Assembly (NCBI GenBank): GCA_900546625.1
Contig: URDU01000005.1
Coordinates: 1-64,000, forward strand
From: an uncultured Lachnobacterium sp.
GTDB lineage: Bacteria; Bacillota; Clostridia; Lachnospirales; Lachnospiraceae
Length of the DNA: 64,000 nucleotides
Direction: 5' to 3'
In this document: positions 26,101 through 33,207 of the stretch, in pieces
Layout of the letters: every line of letters begins with the position of its first letter
Numbering within the stretch: the first letter of the stretch is position 1
Position numbers and translations under genes: made by a program
The notes under the pieces: model-generated
What the model saw: the letters and a program-made list of their open reading frames with translations, nothing else
What the model was told of the DNA's origin: nothing
Databases searched by the model: none

Positions 26101-27136
26101 TCAGTTCCGCAGCATTGGTCAGATAATACCTGTATGTAATAGAACAGCTCTCACCACCATCTAATTTCGGAAGCTTTGCAGTAAGCGTTGCCTTTCCTGC
26201 ATCAGCCGGATTATCTTTGCTAGTTACTGTTGCGGTATAACTGTCGTCAGCAGCCTGACCGTTTTTCTTTATGCTATAGGTAAGCCCTGTCGTATCAACT
26301 CTCATGCCATTGCCGTTAAATTCATCTGTGATTTCTATATCATCAGGCGTACCTTTTTCAGAAGATACATCCACAGTAAACTCAACATAGTAATTACCGT
26401 TTTCATCAATAGCAATATTATTATTGTTTGTATTGCTCTTCTTTACAGAAATATCGTAGTTTAAGGAATCATTTCCGTTCCAGTGGACATTATCCTTGTC
26501 TACTGTTATGGTGACATCACCACCGAGATAGATATCAAAATCACCTGAATCATTGGTTTCACCCTCACCAAGAGCCTCAACCTTTGCCCAGCCTTCTATA
26601 TCGCTGCTTTTACCCTCAATATAGCCATCTGCAAACCTGATAAGAATAGCATATGTACCATCCTCGTTCTTGATATATCTGTACTTGAACTGTTCTATAT
26701 CACTGTTGTCGTCACATTTTGTCGTCCATGAATTGCACAAATCATCCGGGATAGTCACCGACGGATCATAGACATAATAGTAGTTTTTAATCGTGTTGCC
26801 ATTGGCATCTACCGTATCATTCTTGCCGATTCCAAAATCCAGCTGAACCTCAAGTTTGAACTTCTCGCCGTTCCAGTCCGCTGACTTGCCCTCACTTGAC
26901 ATTTCGGTATATGAGCCCTCTGACTGGAGCTTTTGAAGATTGACATAATTCTCAGTAACATTATCTATTGTAAAATTCCTTTGGTTCTGATCTGCCGCTG
27001 ATGCAGGTTGTATAAGTCTGTACGCAGTAATGCCCAGCACAATAACAGCCATTGAAATAATGAACGTAGCAAGCTGTCTACGTCTTCTCACTCTTTTAAG
27101 TCGCTCTTTACCGAGACGTTCCATATCCTTATCCAT
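23162..27136 (-). CDS. Very large LPETG surface adhesin, probable pilus tip or ancillary pilin
   Basis: 1324 residues from the ATG at 27136, with AAAGGAGG seven bases upstream. The chain begins with a basic cytoplasmic stretch (KERLKRVRRRR) and a membrane helix used as signal anchor. A long run of Ig-like, isopeptide-type surface repeats follows. Near 1030-1130 is a SpaA/Cna-B domain (LYKVDKDDYGKQLEGAEFEL, then YNTQYYIVETKAPTGYLLS), with a further Cna-B-like domain after it. LPETG at 1289-1293, a membrane helix and a basic tail complete the anchor. The size and position before the major pilin suit a tip adhesin; the ligand is unknown. Confidence 0.88.
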   Translation of the reverse strand: MDKDMERLGKERLKRVRRRRQLATFIISMAVIVLGITAYRLIQPASAADQNQRNFTIDNVTENYVNLQKLQSEGSYTEMSSEGKSADWNGEKFKLEVQLDFGIGKNDTVDANGNTIKNYYYVYDPSVTIPDDLCNSWTTKCDDNSDIEQFKYRYIKNEDGTYAILIRFADGYIEGKSSDIEGWAKVEALGEGETNDSGDFDIYLGGDVTITVDKDNVHWNGNDSLNYDISVKKSNTNNNNIAIDENGNYYVEFTVDVSSEKGTPDDIEITDEFNGNGMRVDTTGLTYSIKKNGQAADDSYTATVTSKDNPADAGKATLTAKLPKLDGGESCSITYRYYLTNAAELNNNATWQATNFVTGKSTDQNSKETVIDTSSSYVKYYKNLIEKYGKYDKTNNRIIWTVTVNKSCEDIAGAVLTDDMFDKITGIEILPSDGYTINKDSSDKVTSVTFNPTDGNKNCNKYTVKYYTDALQTFDDQKFNNKATLTKDDKSYDDSSIVNVPKTKQDVTKKLVNAQKTDDSLYTLKWEAKFTIPASGFAKEFGIADTMSSKSQKNYHYMTYAQMNDFVSQVKNEFDGYIGDITVKYLDKNNRSKTAKLSEVSESDNYRFTSVNISFNKDYPTSNSEKTVVFAYSTTADTTAHGRLEYVNKFEALNSSASASYSHTTSKIVKTDGNGNTGQTYLKTTESDGTLTWRVDVLMDADATEYAITDKLPEGVTLQSVKIMLAYTNQEGFTYPDFNGTSYTVSAGDWFIKGIQTSTTLDESTNTVVTRVIKPDNTTINGWQENSHIYVVYKCTIDDFENFEAGKTVDYKNIATAYSNTNSEIGWVHQTQTMSKPNDSGSDNPTEGDKVISKNYKWDEDNHRLRYTVIINPDGKDYLPNSDTLKLTDVLQFQTMTYSTDALWYIDLMPATVQFRQAIKQDDGTYKAGDTVDDCKWSYTTKDGTYSWNDTSYRTISADIPDGKAIMLTYTYQVNAKVLGTPNQYNPIKMNVSNTAKLEGIEKGEDRKDNQTVYKESKSSAGVIKSNTFTLYKVDKDDYGKQLEGAEFELFGYTSDGSYASLGEYTTDENGRIDISMSTNDLEYNTQYYIVETKAPTGYLLSAEPHKEYFYFSADTSAHPVVAENSSLQGSDMAKVNTPYYYEDVAVATTSISVDKKWTDSKNNPLDKTDGKIYLQLHQVDSANNDKKYGNPIEVTADSAGEWSYVFDNLPLQSVDENGILTGTTYKYYVTEVGINQNNSMSGYDVSYVFKDINGTQITKTDVNVAPGSANAIESGTVEITNKLIEYELPETGGSGNRWLYMLSGVVLILISAIALFYKKQNQY

Positions 27137-27209
27137 TCTGCATCCTCCTTTCATAGAGTTATATATAATTTCATTTGCTTAATCTCTTAATCGTTATTTT
27201 ACAGCTAAC

Positions 27210-27246
27210 ATATTACACCCTTTTGGTCACACGGCGGTCACACGGG
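27210..27246 (-). promoter_or_regulatory. Tandem 11-base repeats upstream of the adhesin gene
   Basis: GGTCACACGGC and GGTCACACGGG lie side by side (27225-27246). On the minus strand a -10-like TAATAT (27210-27215) follows nine bases later, so the repeats sit where a -35 box would be. This suggests an activator site; the regulator is unknown. Confidence 0.45.
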
Positions 27247-27277
27247 ACCTTAAATCGGATTTTTCTACTTTTTTGCC

Positions 27278-27300
27278 AAAAAAACTAAATATTCTTAGTT
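27278..27300 (-). terminator. Terminator overlapping the signal peptidase stop codon
   Basis: AACTAA, which contains the TAA stop, pairs with TTAGTT and is followed by T on the minus strand. The stem is short, so it may only partly separate the signal peptidase gene from the adhesin operon. Confidence 0.55.
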
Positions 27301-28518
27301 AATTTTACTAATTTTAGACAATGGCCATATGGCAAATGTAATTCTTCCGACTACCTGTTCCTCTGAGATACAGCCTATAGCTGTGTTTCTTGAGTCAAGC
27401 GATACGCTTCTGTTATCGCCCATCACGAAAATTTTCGACTCAGGAACCTGATAAGGAAGCTCTATATTGCAGTCTCCTAAAGCCTTTTCCTTCAAATACG
27501 GTTCATCAATTGCAATATCGTTTACGTAAACCGTGCCATCCTCTGATATATTAACCCAGTCACCCGGCATCGCAATAACTCTTTTTACAAGTATCTTGTT
27601 GTTGTAATAAAAGGCTATGACATCTCCTGTTTTGAAGTCATGTCCCTTAGATGCCATAAGCACCTGCCCCTCCTGCAAGGTTGGTGACATAGAGGTTCCG
27701 GTCACCTGCAAAATGGGAAGCCACAGATTTGCGACAAGAATTGCTGCCGCTGCAACTACCACAAGTGTTCCTATTGTATTAAAGAGTGTTGCTGCAAATT
27801 TATTGTTATACTTCACTCTTCTAAGCTCCTGGCGCAGCTCCTTTATGCCAAGGTCATCGCTGTAACGGTCATAATCATCTGTCATGATACTGCGATAGCC
27901 AGACTCAGCTTCTTTATTCTCAACTTTTTTATCTTCTGAAGCCTTCCTTGATATTTCCTTCTCTATATGTACAGATATATCCTCCGGCTGATTTTCTTTT
28001 TTGGTTTGCTGATATTCCTTCTCTATTTCAATATTTTTTTCTATATCAGGGGTTATGTCAGGTGCCGGTGCTACATATTTGACCGGAATTATATCTGCTA
28101 TTTCCTGTGATATATTTTCATCGAAGGATTCGACCTTCTTTTGTGCCTGAGGCTCTTTTTCAGGTGCCTTAACAGATGTTCCCATCATCTGTGCCAGAAG
28201 CAAATCAAGCTTATCCTCATTGGTAAGTGGTTTCTGTTCAACATCCTTTAGCTCCTCGTCTTCACTCAAATCCACTAGATCAATATTTTTTTTGCTTTCT
28301 GCAATAGCTGAATCATTGCTTTGTTCAATCTTTGCAACTACCTTTTTATTGTATTCAGCGTCCGTGTAGCTTTTTGTCGAATTTATGCTATTAACTGATT
28401 TATTCTGATTGATTTTCTTCTGTTCTCTTTTTTTCCTTAGCTCAATGTACTTTACGGCAACTCTTGCCAGAGCATATACTGTCTTCTTATATATTTTTTC
28501 TATCATTCTTTTGTCCAA
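27295..28518 (-). CDS. Type I signal peptidase with long cytoplasmic N-terminal extension
   Basis: 407 residues. The C-terminal 165 residues are a normal type I signal peptidase: one membrane helix (about 245-268), catalytic Ser276 in GTSMSPTL, Lys312 in ILVKRVIAMPGD, and GDNRSVSLDSR. The first 230 residues are an unusual Lys/Glu-rich, probably disordered or helical cytoplasmic extension with no known domain. The gene opens the pilus/TasA locus, so it probably cleaves these exported subunits in the way SipW serves TasA. No SipW-type Ser-His dyad is seen; the Ser-Lys dyad is the bacterial kind. Confidence 0.88.
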   Translation of the reverse strand: MDKRMIEKIYKKTVYALARVAVKYIELRKKREQKKINQNKSVNSINSTKSYTDAEYNKKVVAKIEQSNDSAIAESKKNIDLVDLSEDEELKDVEQKPLTNEDKLDLLLAQMMGTSVKAPEKEPQAQKKVESFDENISQEIADIIPVKYVAPAPDITPDIEKNIEIEKEYQQTKKENQPEDISVHIEKEISRKASEDKKVENKEAESGYRSIMTDDYDRYSDDLGIKELRQELRRVKYNNKFAATLFNTIGTLVVVAAAAILVANLWLPILQVTGTSMSPTLQEGQVLMASKGHDFKTGDVIAFYYNNKILVKRVIAMPGDWVNISEDGTVYVNDIAIDEPYLKEKALGDCNIELPYQVPESKIFVMGDNRSVSLDSRNTAIGCISEEQVVGRITFAIWPLSKISKIN

Positions 28519-28557
28519 TTATCCATTTCATAACCACGAAATACTGCTTCTACTGTA

Positions 28558-28809
28558 TTATTTTCTTGTCAGATTATTTGAAGCCATGGATATTACGGCG
28601 GCAAATTTCTGAATTTCCTCTGTAGCTGAAGTAAGTTTATTTATCGCAGCATTGATATCACCGGATGTCTTTACCTCACGCTCAAGTGTCTGAATATGTT
28701 TTTTTGTCTCGTCAAGCTCTTTTCTTAAATGCTCGACCTCTTTACTTCTGTCTAAAAGCATCTCAAGCAGTTCACTTCTGCTCAGCTTCTTTAATTCTTT
28801 TGCTTCCAT
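28558..28809 (-). CDS. Small coiled-coil protein, first gene of the pilus locus
   Basis: 83 residues from the ATG at 28809, which has GGAG nine bases upstream; an in-frame ATG at 28824 has no clear site. The sequence is a charged helix with heptad-like spacing (SELLEMLLDRSKEVEHLRKE), and the tail resembles the end of a scaffold or membrane-associated helix. No family is recognised. It precedes the signal peptidase by 39 bases and could interact with the peptidase's long cytoplasmic extension; that is speculation. Confidence 0.65.
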   Translation of the reverse strand: MEAKELKKLSRSELLEMLLDRSKEVEHLRKELDETKKHIQTLEREVKTSGDINAAINKLTSATEEIQKFAAVISMASNNLTRK

Positions 28810-28832
28810 ATTCACAATCTCCATATATCAGA

Positions 28833-28867
28833 ACAACCAAAGAATATCTTACTATATCTTTGGTTGT
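28833..28867 (-). repeat. Hairpin at the 5' end of the pilus-locus transcript
   Basis: ACAACCAAAGA and TCTTTGGTTGT are perfect 11-base inverted arms around a 13-base loop. They begin within about 10 bases of the predicted transcript start and end 23 bases before the first gene. There is no T-run, so a stability or operator role is more likely than termination. Confidence 0.55.
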
Positions 28868-28881
28868 CCTTTATTATCTAT

Positions 28882-28890
28882 ATTATATCA
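28882..28890 (-). promoter_or_regulatory. Extended -10 promoter of the pilus locus
   Basis: On the minus strand TGATATAAT gives an extended -10 element (TGN plus TATAAT). The -35 position (ATATCA) is weak. Transcription would begin near 28875. Confidence 0.5.
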
Positions 28891-28971
28891 CAAAATTAAA
28901 TTTCTGATATGTTTTTTTGATTTTTTGTGACTTAACTCCTAATTTTGTATAATTTCACAAATTTATATTTC

Positions 28972-29006
28972 AAAAAAGCTTTATATGCATCTTATAAGCT
29001 TTTTTT
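28972..29006 (-). terminator. Terminator of glyQS
   Basis: On the minus strand AAAAAAGCTTATA pairs with TATAAAGCTTTTTT, ending in a T-run. It lies 30 bases after the glyQS stop codon. Confidence 0.75.
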
Positions 29007-29035
29007 ATAAAGTATTTTCGTCATTTCATACAAAA

Positions 29036-30433
29036 TTAAAACTCAAATTTCTTTGCAAAATAAGCATCAAGCTCATCAATTGCGATACGCTCCTGCTCCA
29101 TTGTATCACGGTCACGTACTGTCACGCAGTGATCTTCCTCTGAGTCAAAATCATATGTTACGCAGAATGGTGTTCCGATTTCGTCCTGACGACGGTATCT
29201 CTTTCCGATTGTTCCTCTGTCATCATACTCACAGTTGTATGTCTTTGAGAGCTGTGCAAATACCTTTTCAGCACTCTCATTGAGCTTCTTTGACAGTGGA
29301 AGTACTCCAATCTTTACAGGTGCAAGTGCAGGATGGAAATGGAATACTGTTCTGACATCAGGCTTCTCCGGTGTACCGATATCCTCCTCATCATAAGCTG
29401 CGCAAAGGAAGGCAAGTACTACACGGTCTGCACCGAGTGATGGTTCGATAACGTATGGCAGGTATTTCTCATTCTTCTGGTCATCGAAGTATGTAAGGTC
29501 CTGTCCTGAGGTCTCCTGATGACGTCCGAGGTCATAATCTGTACGGTCAGCAATGCCCCACAGCTCGCCCCATCCGAATGGGAATAAGAACTCGATATCT
29601 GTAGTTCCCTTTGAGTAGAAGGCTAACTCTGCAGGATCATGGTCACGCAGTCTCATCTCCTCCTCCTTGATTCCGAGAGAAATAAGCCAGTCACGACAGA
29701 AGCCTCTCCAGTACTTAAACCACTCAAGGTCTGTTCCAGGCTCGCAGAAAAACTCAAGCTCCATCTGCTCGAACTCACGTGTTCTGAAGGTAAAGTTACC
29801 AGGTGTAATCTCGTTACGGAATGACTTACCAACCTGTCCGATACCGAACGGAATCTTTTTACGTGATGTACGCTGTACATTTTTAAAGTTTACAAAAATA
29901 CCCTGTGCTGTCTCAGGACGAAGATATACTGTATTCTTAGCATCCTCTGTAACACCCTGGAAGGTCTTGAACATGAGGTTGAACTGTCTGATATCTGTAA
30001 AATTGTGCTTGCCGCATGACGGACATGGAACATTGTGTTCCTTGATGAAGTCTACCATCTGCTCGTTTGTCCAGCCATCAACTGATGTCTCAAGCTCAAT
30101 ACCATTATCCTGTGCAAAATCCTCGATGATTTTGTCTGCCCTGAATCGCTCATGGCACTCTTTACAATCCATAAGGGGATCTGAGAAGCCTCCGAGATGT
30201 CCTGATGCAACCCATGTCTGAGGATTCATAAGGATGGCACAGTCTACACCTACGTTATAAGGATTCTCCTGGATAAATTTCTTCCACCAAGCTCTTTTTA
30301 CATTGTTTTTAAGCTCTACGCCCAGGTTTCCATAATCCCAAGTATTTGCAAGGCCTCCATAAATTTCTGAGCCCGGATATACAAATCCTCTTGCTTTTGC
30401 TACCTGTACGATTTTGTCCATGGTCTTTTCCAT
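29036..30433 (-). CDS. glyQS: Glycyl-tRNA synthetase (single-chain type)
   Basis: 465 residues, the homodimeric bacterial/eukaryotic type rather than the two-subunit form. Class II signatures are visible: motif 2 around [21 protein letters not shown] and motif 3 near [14 protein letters not shown] CxxC pair in KECHERF and CPSCGKHNF marks the insertion. The C-terminal anticodon-binding domain starts near 370 ([15 protein letters not shown]). It charges tRNA-Gly with glycine. Upstream is 200 bases of very AT-rich DNA with no T-box. Confidence 0.97.
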   Translation of the reverse strand: MEKTMDKIVQVAKARGFVYPGSEIYGGLANTWDYGNLGVELKNNVKRAWWKKFIQENPYNVGVDCAILMNPQTWVASGHLGGFSDPLMDCKECHERFRADKIIEDFAQDNGIELETSVDGWTNEQMVDFIKEHNVPCPSCGKHNFTDIRQFNLMFKTFQGVTEDAKNTVYLRPETAQGIFVNFKNVQRTSRKKIPFGIGQVGKSFRNEITPGNFTFRTREFEQMELEFFCEPGTDLEWFKYWRGFCRDWLISLGIKEEEMRLRDHDPAELAFYSKGTTDIEFLFPFGWGELWGIADRTDYDLGRHQETSGQDLTYFDDQKNEKYLPYVIEPSLGADRVVLAFLCAAYDEEDIGTPEKPDVRTVFHFHPALAPVKIGVLPLSKKLNESAEKVFAQLSKTYNCEYDDRGTIGKRYRRQDEIGTPFCVTYDFDSEEDHCVTVRDRDTMEQERIAIDELDAYFAKKFEF

Positions 30434-30639
30434 AATTCTTGTTTCCTCTCTATCTTATGATTTATTTGTATTCTTAATTATAATTAAATAACGATTTAAC
30501 AATCTTAATTATTATATATTTTATATATAGTATATTTAAGTATAAGGATGATATCAATTATTTTAATATTAATAACTTATATATTTAGGTATTAATATAA
30601 TAATATATTTATATATTAATCTACTTATATACTACTGTA
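30434..30639. other. AT-rich intergenic stretch upstream of glyQS
   Basis: About 200 bases made almost wholly of A and T, with short runs of TATATTA and TTAATATTA. No gene, hairpin terminator or T-box consensus (TGGNACCGCG) was found. It must hold the glyQS promoter, but no single box stands out. Confidence 0.5.
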
Positions 30640-31431
30640 CTACTTATATATAACATACGTGATATATGAAACAGGCACCGAATTGTCCTCCTCTCTGTCA
30701 AAGTCGAACGTGACCTCGCTGTCTTCCTTGACCGAGTTTAATATATCGTCATCACTGACACTATCATCAGCTCCTGCCTCTGTGCTCTCAGTTCCGTCAG
30801 TTTTTACTGCTTCTGTACCCTCTGTGGCACTCTCTGTCCCTGTGGTCTGTGATGCAAGCAGGCTGTACTTGTCACCAATCGCAACTGTTTTGTCATCTAC
30901 AAGCTTTACTTTGTCGACAGATGCATATAATATCTTTCCCTTCACATGCAGATTTGAGCTGCCCTCGTAGACAACTACCTTGTAGCCGGTTTCATCCAGA
31001 AACTCAGATGCTTCACATTTCTTTGCCTTACCATCATCTATTGCTGCAAAATCAGTCTTGAAATCAAATCCGGCTGCCAAAGCCTCCGCAATCGTCCCTG
31101 AAAAGAGCTTTGTCCCATTGAAATCAGTATATTCGTCGGTTGACGCATAGCTCATCGTAAGCGATGCTTTCTTTTTCTCGACAGTCAGCTTTTTGAGCTT
31201 GACCGAACCGTCATTCTTCTTATTGTAGTCGTCTATTGACTTGTCCACATAGCTTTGTAAGTCATCCTGCTTGTATGTAGCTGTATCAAAGTCCTCGACA
31301 TCCGTAGATACTACACTGCCGTTTTTTGCAACAAACACCGTGCTGTCCTTGGTATAATAATCCGTACCGCACCCGGCAAGCAAACCGCATGTCGCAATAA
31401 CAGGCAACAGCATTGATAGCTTTTTATTCAT
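30640..31431 (-). CDS. Secreted lipoprotein of unknown function
   Basis: 263 residues. The lipobox LLAGC puts the lipidated Cys at residue 21. Mature domain: alternating charged beta segments to about 190, then a Thr/Glu-rich linker (residues about 190-235) and a short C-terminal beta stretch ending PVSYITYVIYK. No domain is recognised. GGAGG is five bases before the ATG. It lies between glyQS and recO and shows no functional link to either. Confidence 0.75.
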   Translation of the reverse strand: MNKKLSMLLPVIATCGLLAGCGTDYYTKDSTVFVAKNGSVVSTDVEDFDTATYKQDDLQSYVDKSIDDYNKKNDGSVKLKKLTVEKKKASLTMSYASTDEYTDFNGTKLFSGTIAEALAAGFDFKTDFAAIDDGKAKKCEASEFLDETGYKVVVYEGSSNLHVKGKILYASVDKVKLVDDKTVAIGDKYSLLASQTTGTESATEGTEAVKTDGTESTEAGADDSVSDDDILNSVKEDSEVTFDFDREEDNSVPVSYITYVIYK

Positions 31432-31509
31432 AGCTGCCTCCTAAAATATAATCTATGACATTATACCCTTTTGTATATATGATTTCAAGTGTCATATTAA
31501 AAAGGGCAA

Positions 31510-32238
31510 CTACAGAAACGCTGCTGTTTTAAAATCATGATGCACATAGATTGAAAGATATTCCTTCATTATGCTCCTAAGCTCCTCAAGCACATCATCT
31601 GACACTGCAAACGTGTACAGCTTCGTGATATCCGCCGAAACAACATACTGCATGGTATAGAGTGTATCGCTTAGTATATGTCTGCCCTGCACCTGCATGC
31701 CACAGCTATCGCAAAACACACCTCCGCGTCTTGCCGAAAATACATTAAGCCTTTCCTTCGAATGGCAGTGTATACACGAAAACAGCGATGGACCCTCGCC
31801 GTTTATCGTAATAGCCTTTAGCTCAAAAACAGCCCTGACCAGTTCATTTTTATACGCCGGTGATTCAAGAGCCCTGAGTGATTGATAAAGGAGCTTTAGC
31901 ATATCCTTTTCATCATTGTTCTCCTGACAGAAATATCCGCAGAACTCCAAAAAGTAAAACCCGGTGTATACTGCCTCCAGATCCTGTGTCAACTCCCTGA
32001 AATAGTTGCTGATCGTGACCTTTGAAAGAGAGTATGCACTTTTGCCCTCAAACAGCTCAAACTCGCCGAACGAAAATGGATTGCTTCCTGCCATCAGCTG
32101 GCTGTTCGGACGTCTTGCTCCCCTTGCAAAGGCTGTGATTTTTCCTCGCTCCTTGGTAAGAATCGTTATTCTTTTGTCATAATCCCCTACCGGCATAGCT
32201 GAAAGCACCATGCCGGTCAACACTACACTCTGCGACAT
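31510..32238 (-). CDS. recO: DNA repair protein RecO
   Basis: 242 residues. An N-terminal OB fold (VVLTGMVLSAMPVGDYDKRIT, then GARRPNSQLMAGSNPF), a helical middle part, and a zinc-finger-like CIHCHSKERL with CDSCG near 155-180. It loads RecA with RecF and RecR in recombinational repair. It follows era by 21 bases, the usual neighbour in Firmicutes. The ribosome site is weak. Confidence 0.95.
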   Translation of the reverse strand: MSQSVVLTGMVLSAMPVGDYDKRITILTKERGKITAFARGARRPNSQLMAGSNPFSFGEFELFEGKSAYSLSKVTISNYFRELTQDLEAVYTGFYFLEFCGYFCQENNDEKDMLKLLYQSLRALESPAYKNELVRAVFELKAITINGEGPSLFSCIHCHSKERLNVFSARRGGVFCDSCGMQVQGRHILSDTLYTMQYVVSADITKLYTFAVSDDVLEELRSIMKEYLSIYVHHDFKTAAFL

Positions 32239-32259
32239 CTTAATCTTACTTTCAAATTA

Positions 32260-33171
32260 CTATTCTTCCTCTTTGTATCCAAAGTTCTTGATGAGGAAAT
32301 CACTGTCTCTCCAATCCTTCTTTACCTTAACCCAGAGCTTCAGATTTACCTTACAGTCGAGCAGTCTTTCCATCTCATAGCGCGCATTGGTGCCGATTTT
32401 TTTGAGCATGCTGCCCTGCTTTCCTATGATAATCCCCTTATGGGAGTCGCGCTCGCAGACAATTGTAGCATCCATATCTATAATATGACCGCTCTTTGTC
32501 TTTCTTGTCTTCATGCGGTCAATTCCTACGGCAATGCCGTGCGGCACCTCATCATTTAAAGCATGAAGCGCTTTTTCCCTGATAATCTCAGCACAGATTG
32601 CACGCTCAGGCTGATCTGTGATGGTGTCCTCATCATAGAACTGCGGGCCATAAGGCAAATACTTAAATATAGAATTAATAACATCGTCCGTATTCTGTCC
32701 TCTCAAGGCTGACGTAGGAATAATCTCTGCAAAGTCATATACCTTGCGGTAGGTGTCTATATACTCAAGCACCTTTTCCTTTTCCACTGTATCTACCTTG
32801 TTGATAATCAGGATAACAGGTGTATTGACCTTTTTGAGCTGCTCTATGATATGCTGCTCTCCTGCCCCGATAAAGTTGGTCGGCTCCACAAGCCACAGCA
32901 CAACATCCACCTCATTTAGTGTCTTTTCCGCCACATTGACCATGTACTCACCCAGCTTGTTTTTGGCCTTGTGTATACCAGGTGTGTCAAGGAAAACTAT
33001 CTGTCCCTTTTCCATATCCGTGTATACTGTCTGGATGCGGTTTCTTGTGGTCTGAGGCTTGTTTGATGTGATGGCTATTTTCTGACCGATGAGTCTGTTC
33101 ATCAGTGTTGATTTGCCCACGTTTGGTCTGCCGATTATTGTAACAAAACCCGATTTGAAATTCTGTATCAT
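32260..33171 (-). CDS. era: GTPase Era
   Basis: 303 residues. G1 is GRPNVGKST near residue 14, followed by the switch region TTRNRIQTV, G3 DTPG (FLDTPGIHKAKN) and G4 NKVD. The C-terminal KH domain (GIIIGKQGSMLKKIGTNAR) binds the 3' end of 16S rRNA during 30S assembly. It forms a short operon with recO and lies 36 bases after the M16C peptidase gene. Confidence 0.97.
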   Translation of the reverse strand: MIQNFKSGFVTIIGRPNVGKSTLMNRLIGQKIAITSNKPQTTRNRIQTVYTDMEKGQIVFLDTPGIHKAKNKLGEYMVNVAEKTLNEVDVVLWLVEPTNFIGAGEQHIIEQLKKVNTPVILIINKVDTVEKEKVLEYIDTYRKVYDFAEIIPTSALRGQNTDDVINSIFKYLPYGPQFYDEDTITDQPERAICAEIIREKALHALNDEVPHGIAVGIDRMKTRKTKSGHIIDMDATIVCERDSHKGIIIGKQGSMLKKIGTNARYEMERLLDCKVNLKLWVKVKKDWRDSDFLIKNFGYKEEE

Positions 33172-33207
33172 TTTTCCTCCTATGTGATTGTGTATTTAAT
33201 TCTGTAT

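Noticed and set aside
30434..30639. Possible T-box leader before glyQS
   Set aside because: The region is AT-rich and lacks the T-box consensus and a specifier/antiterminator pair; only promoter DNA is likely here.
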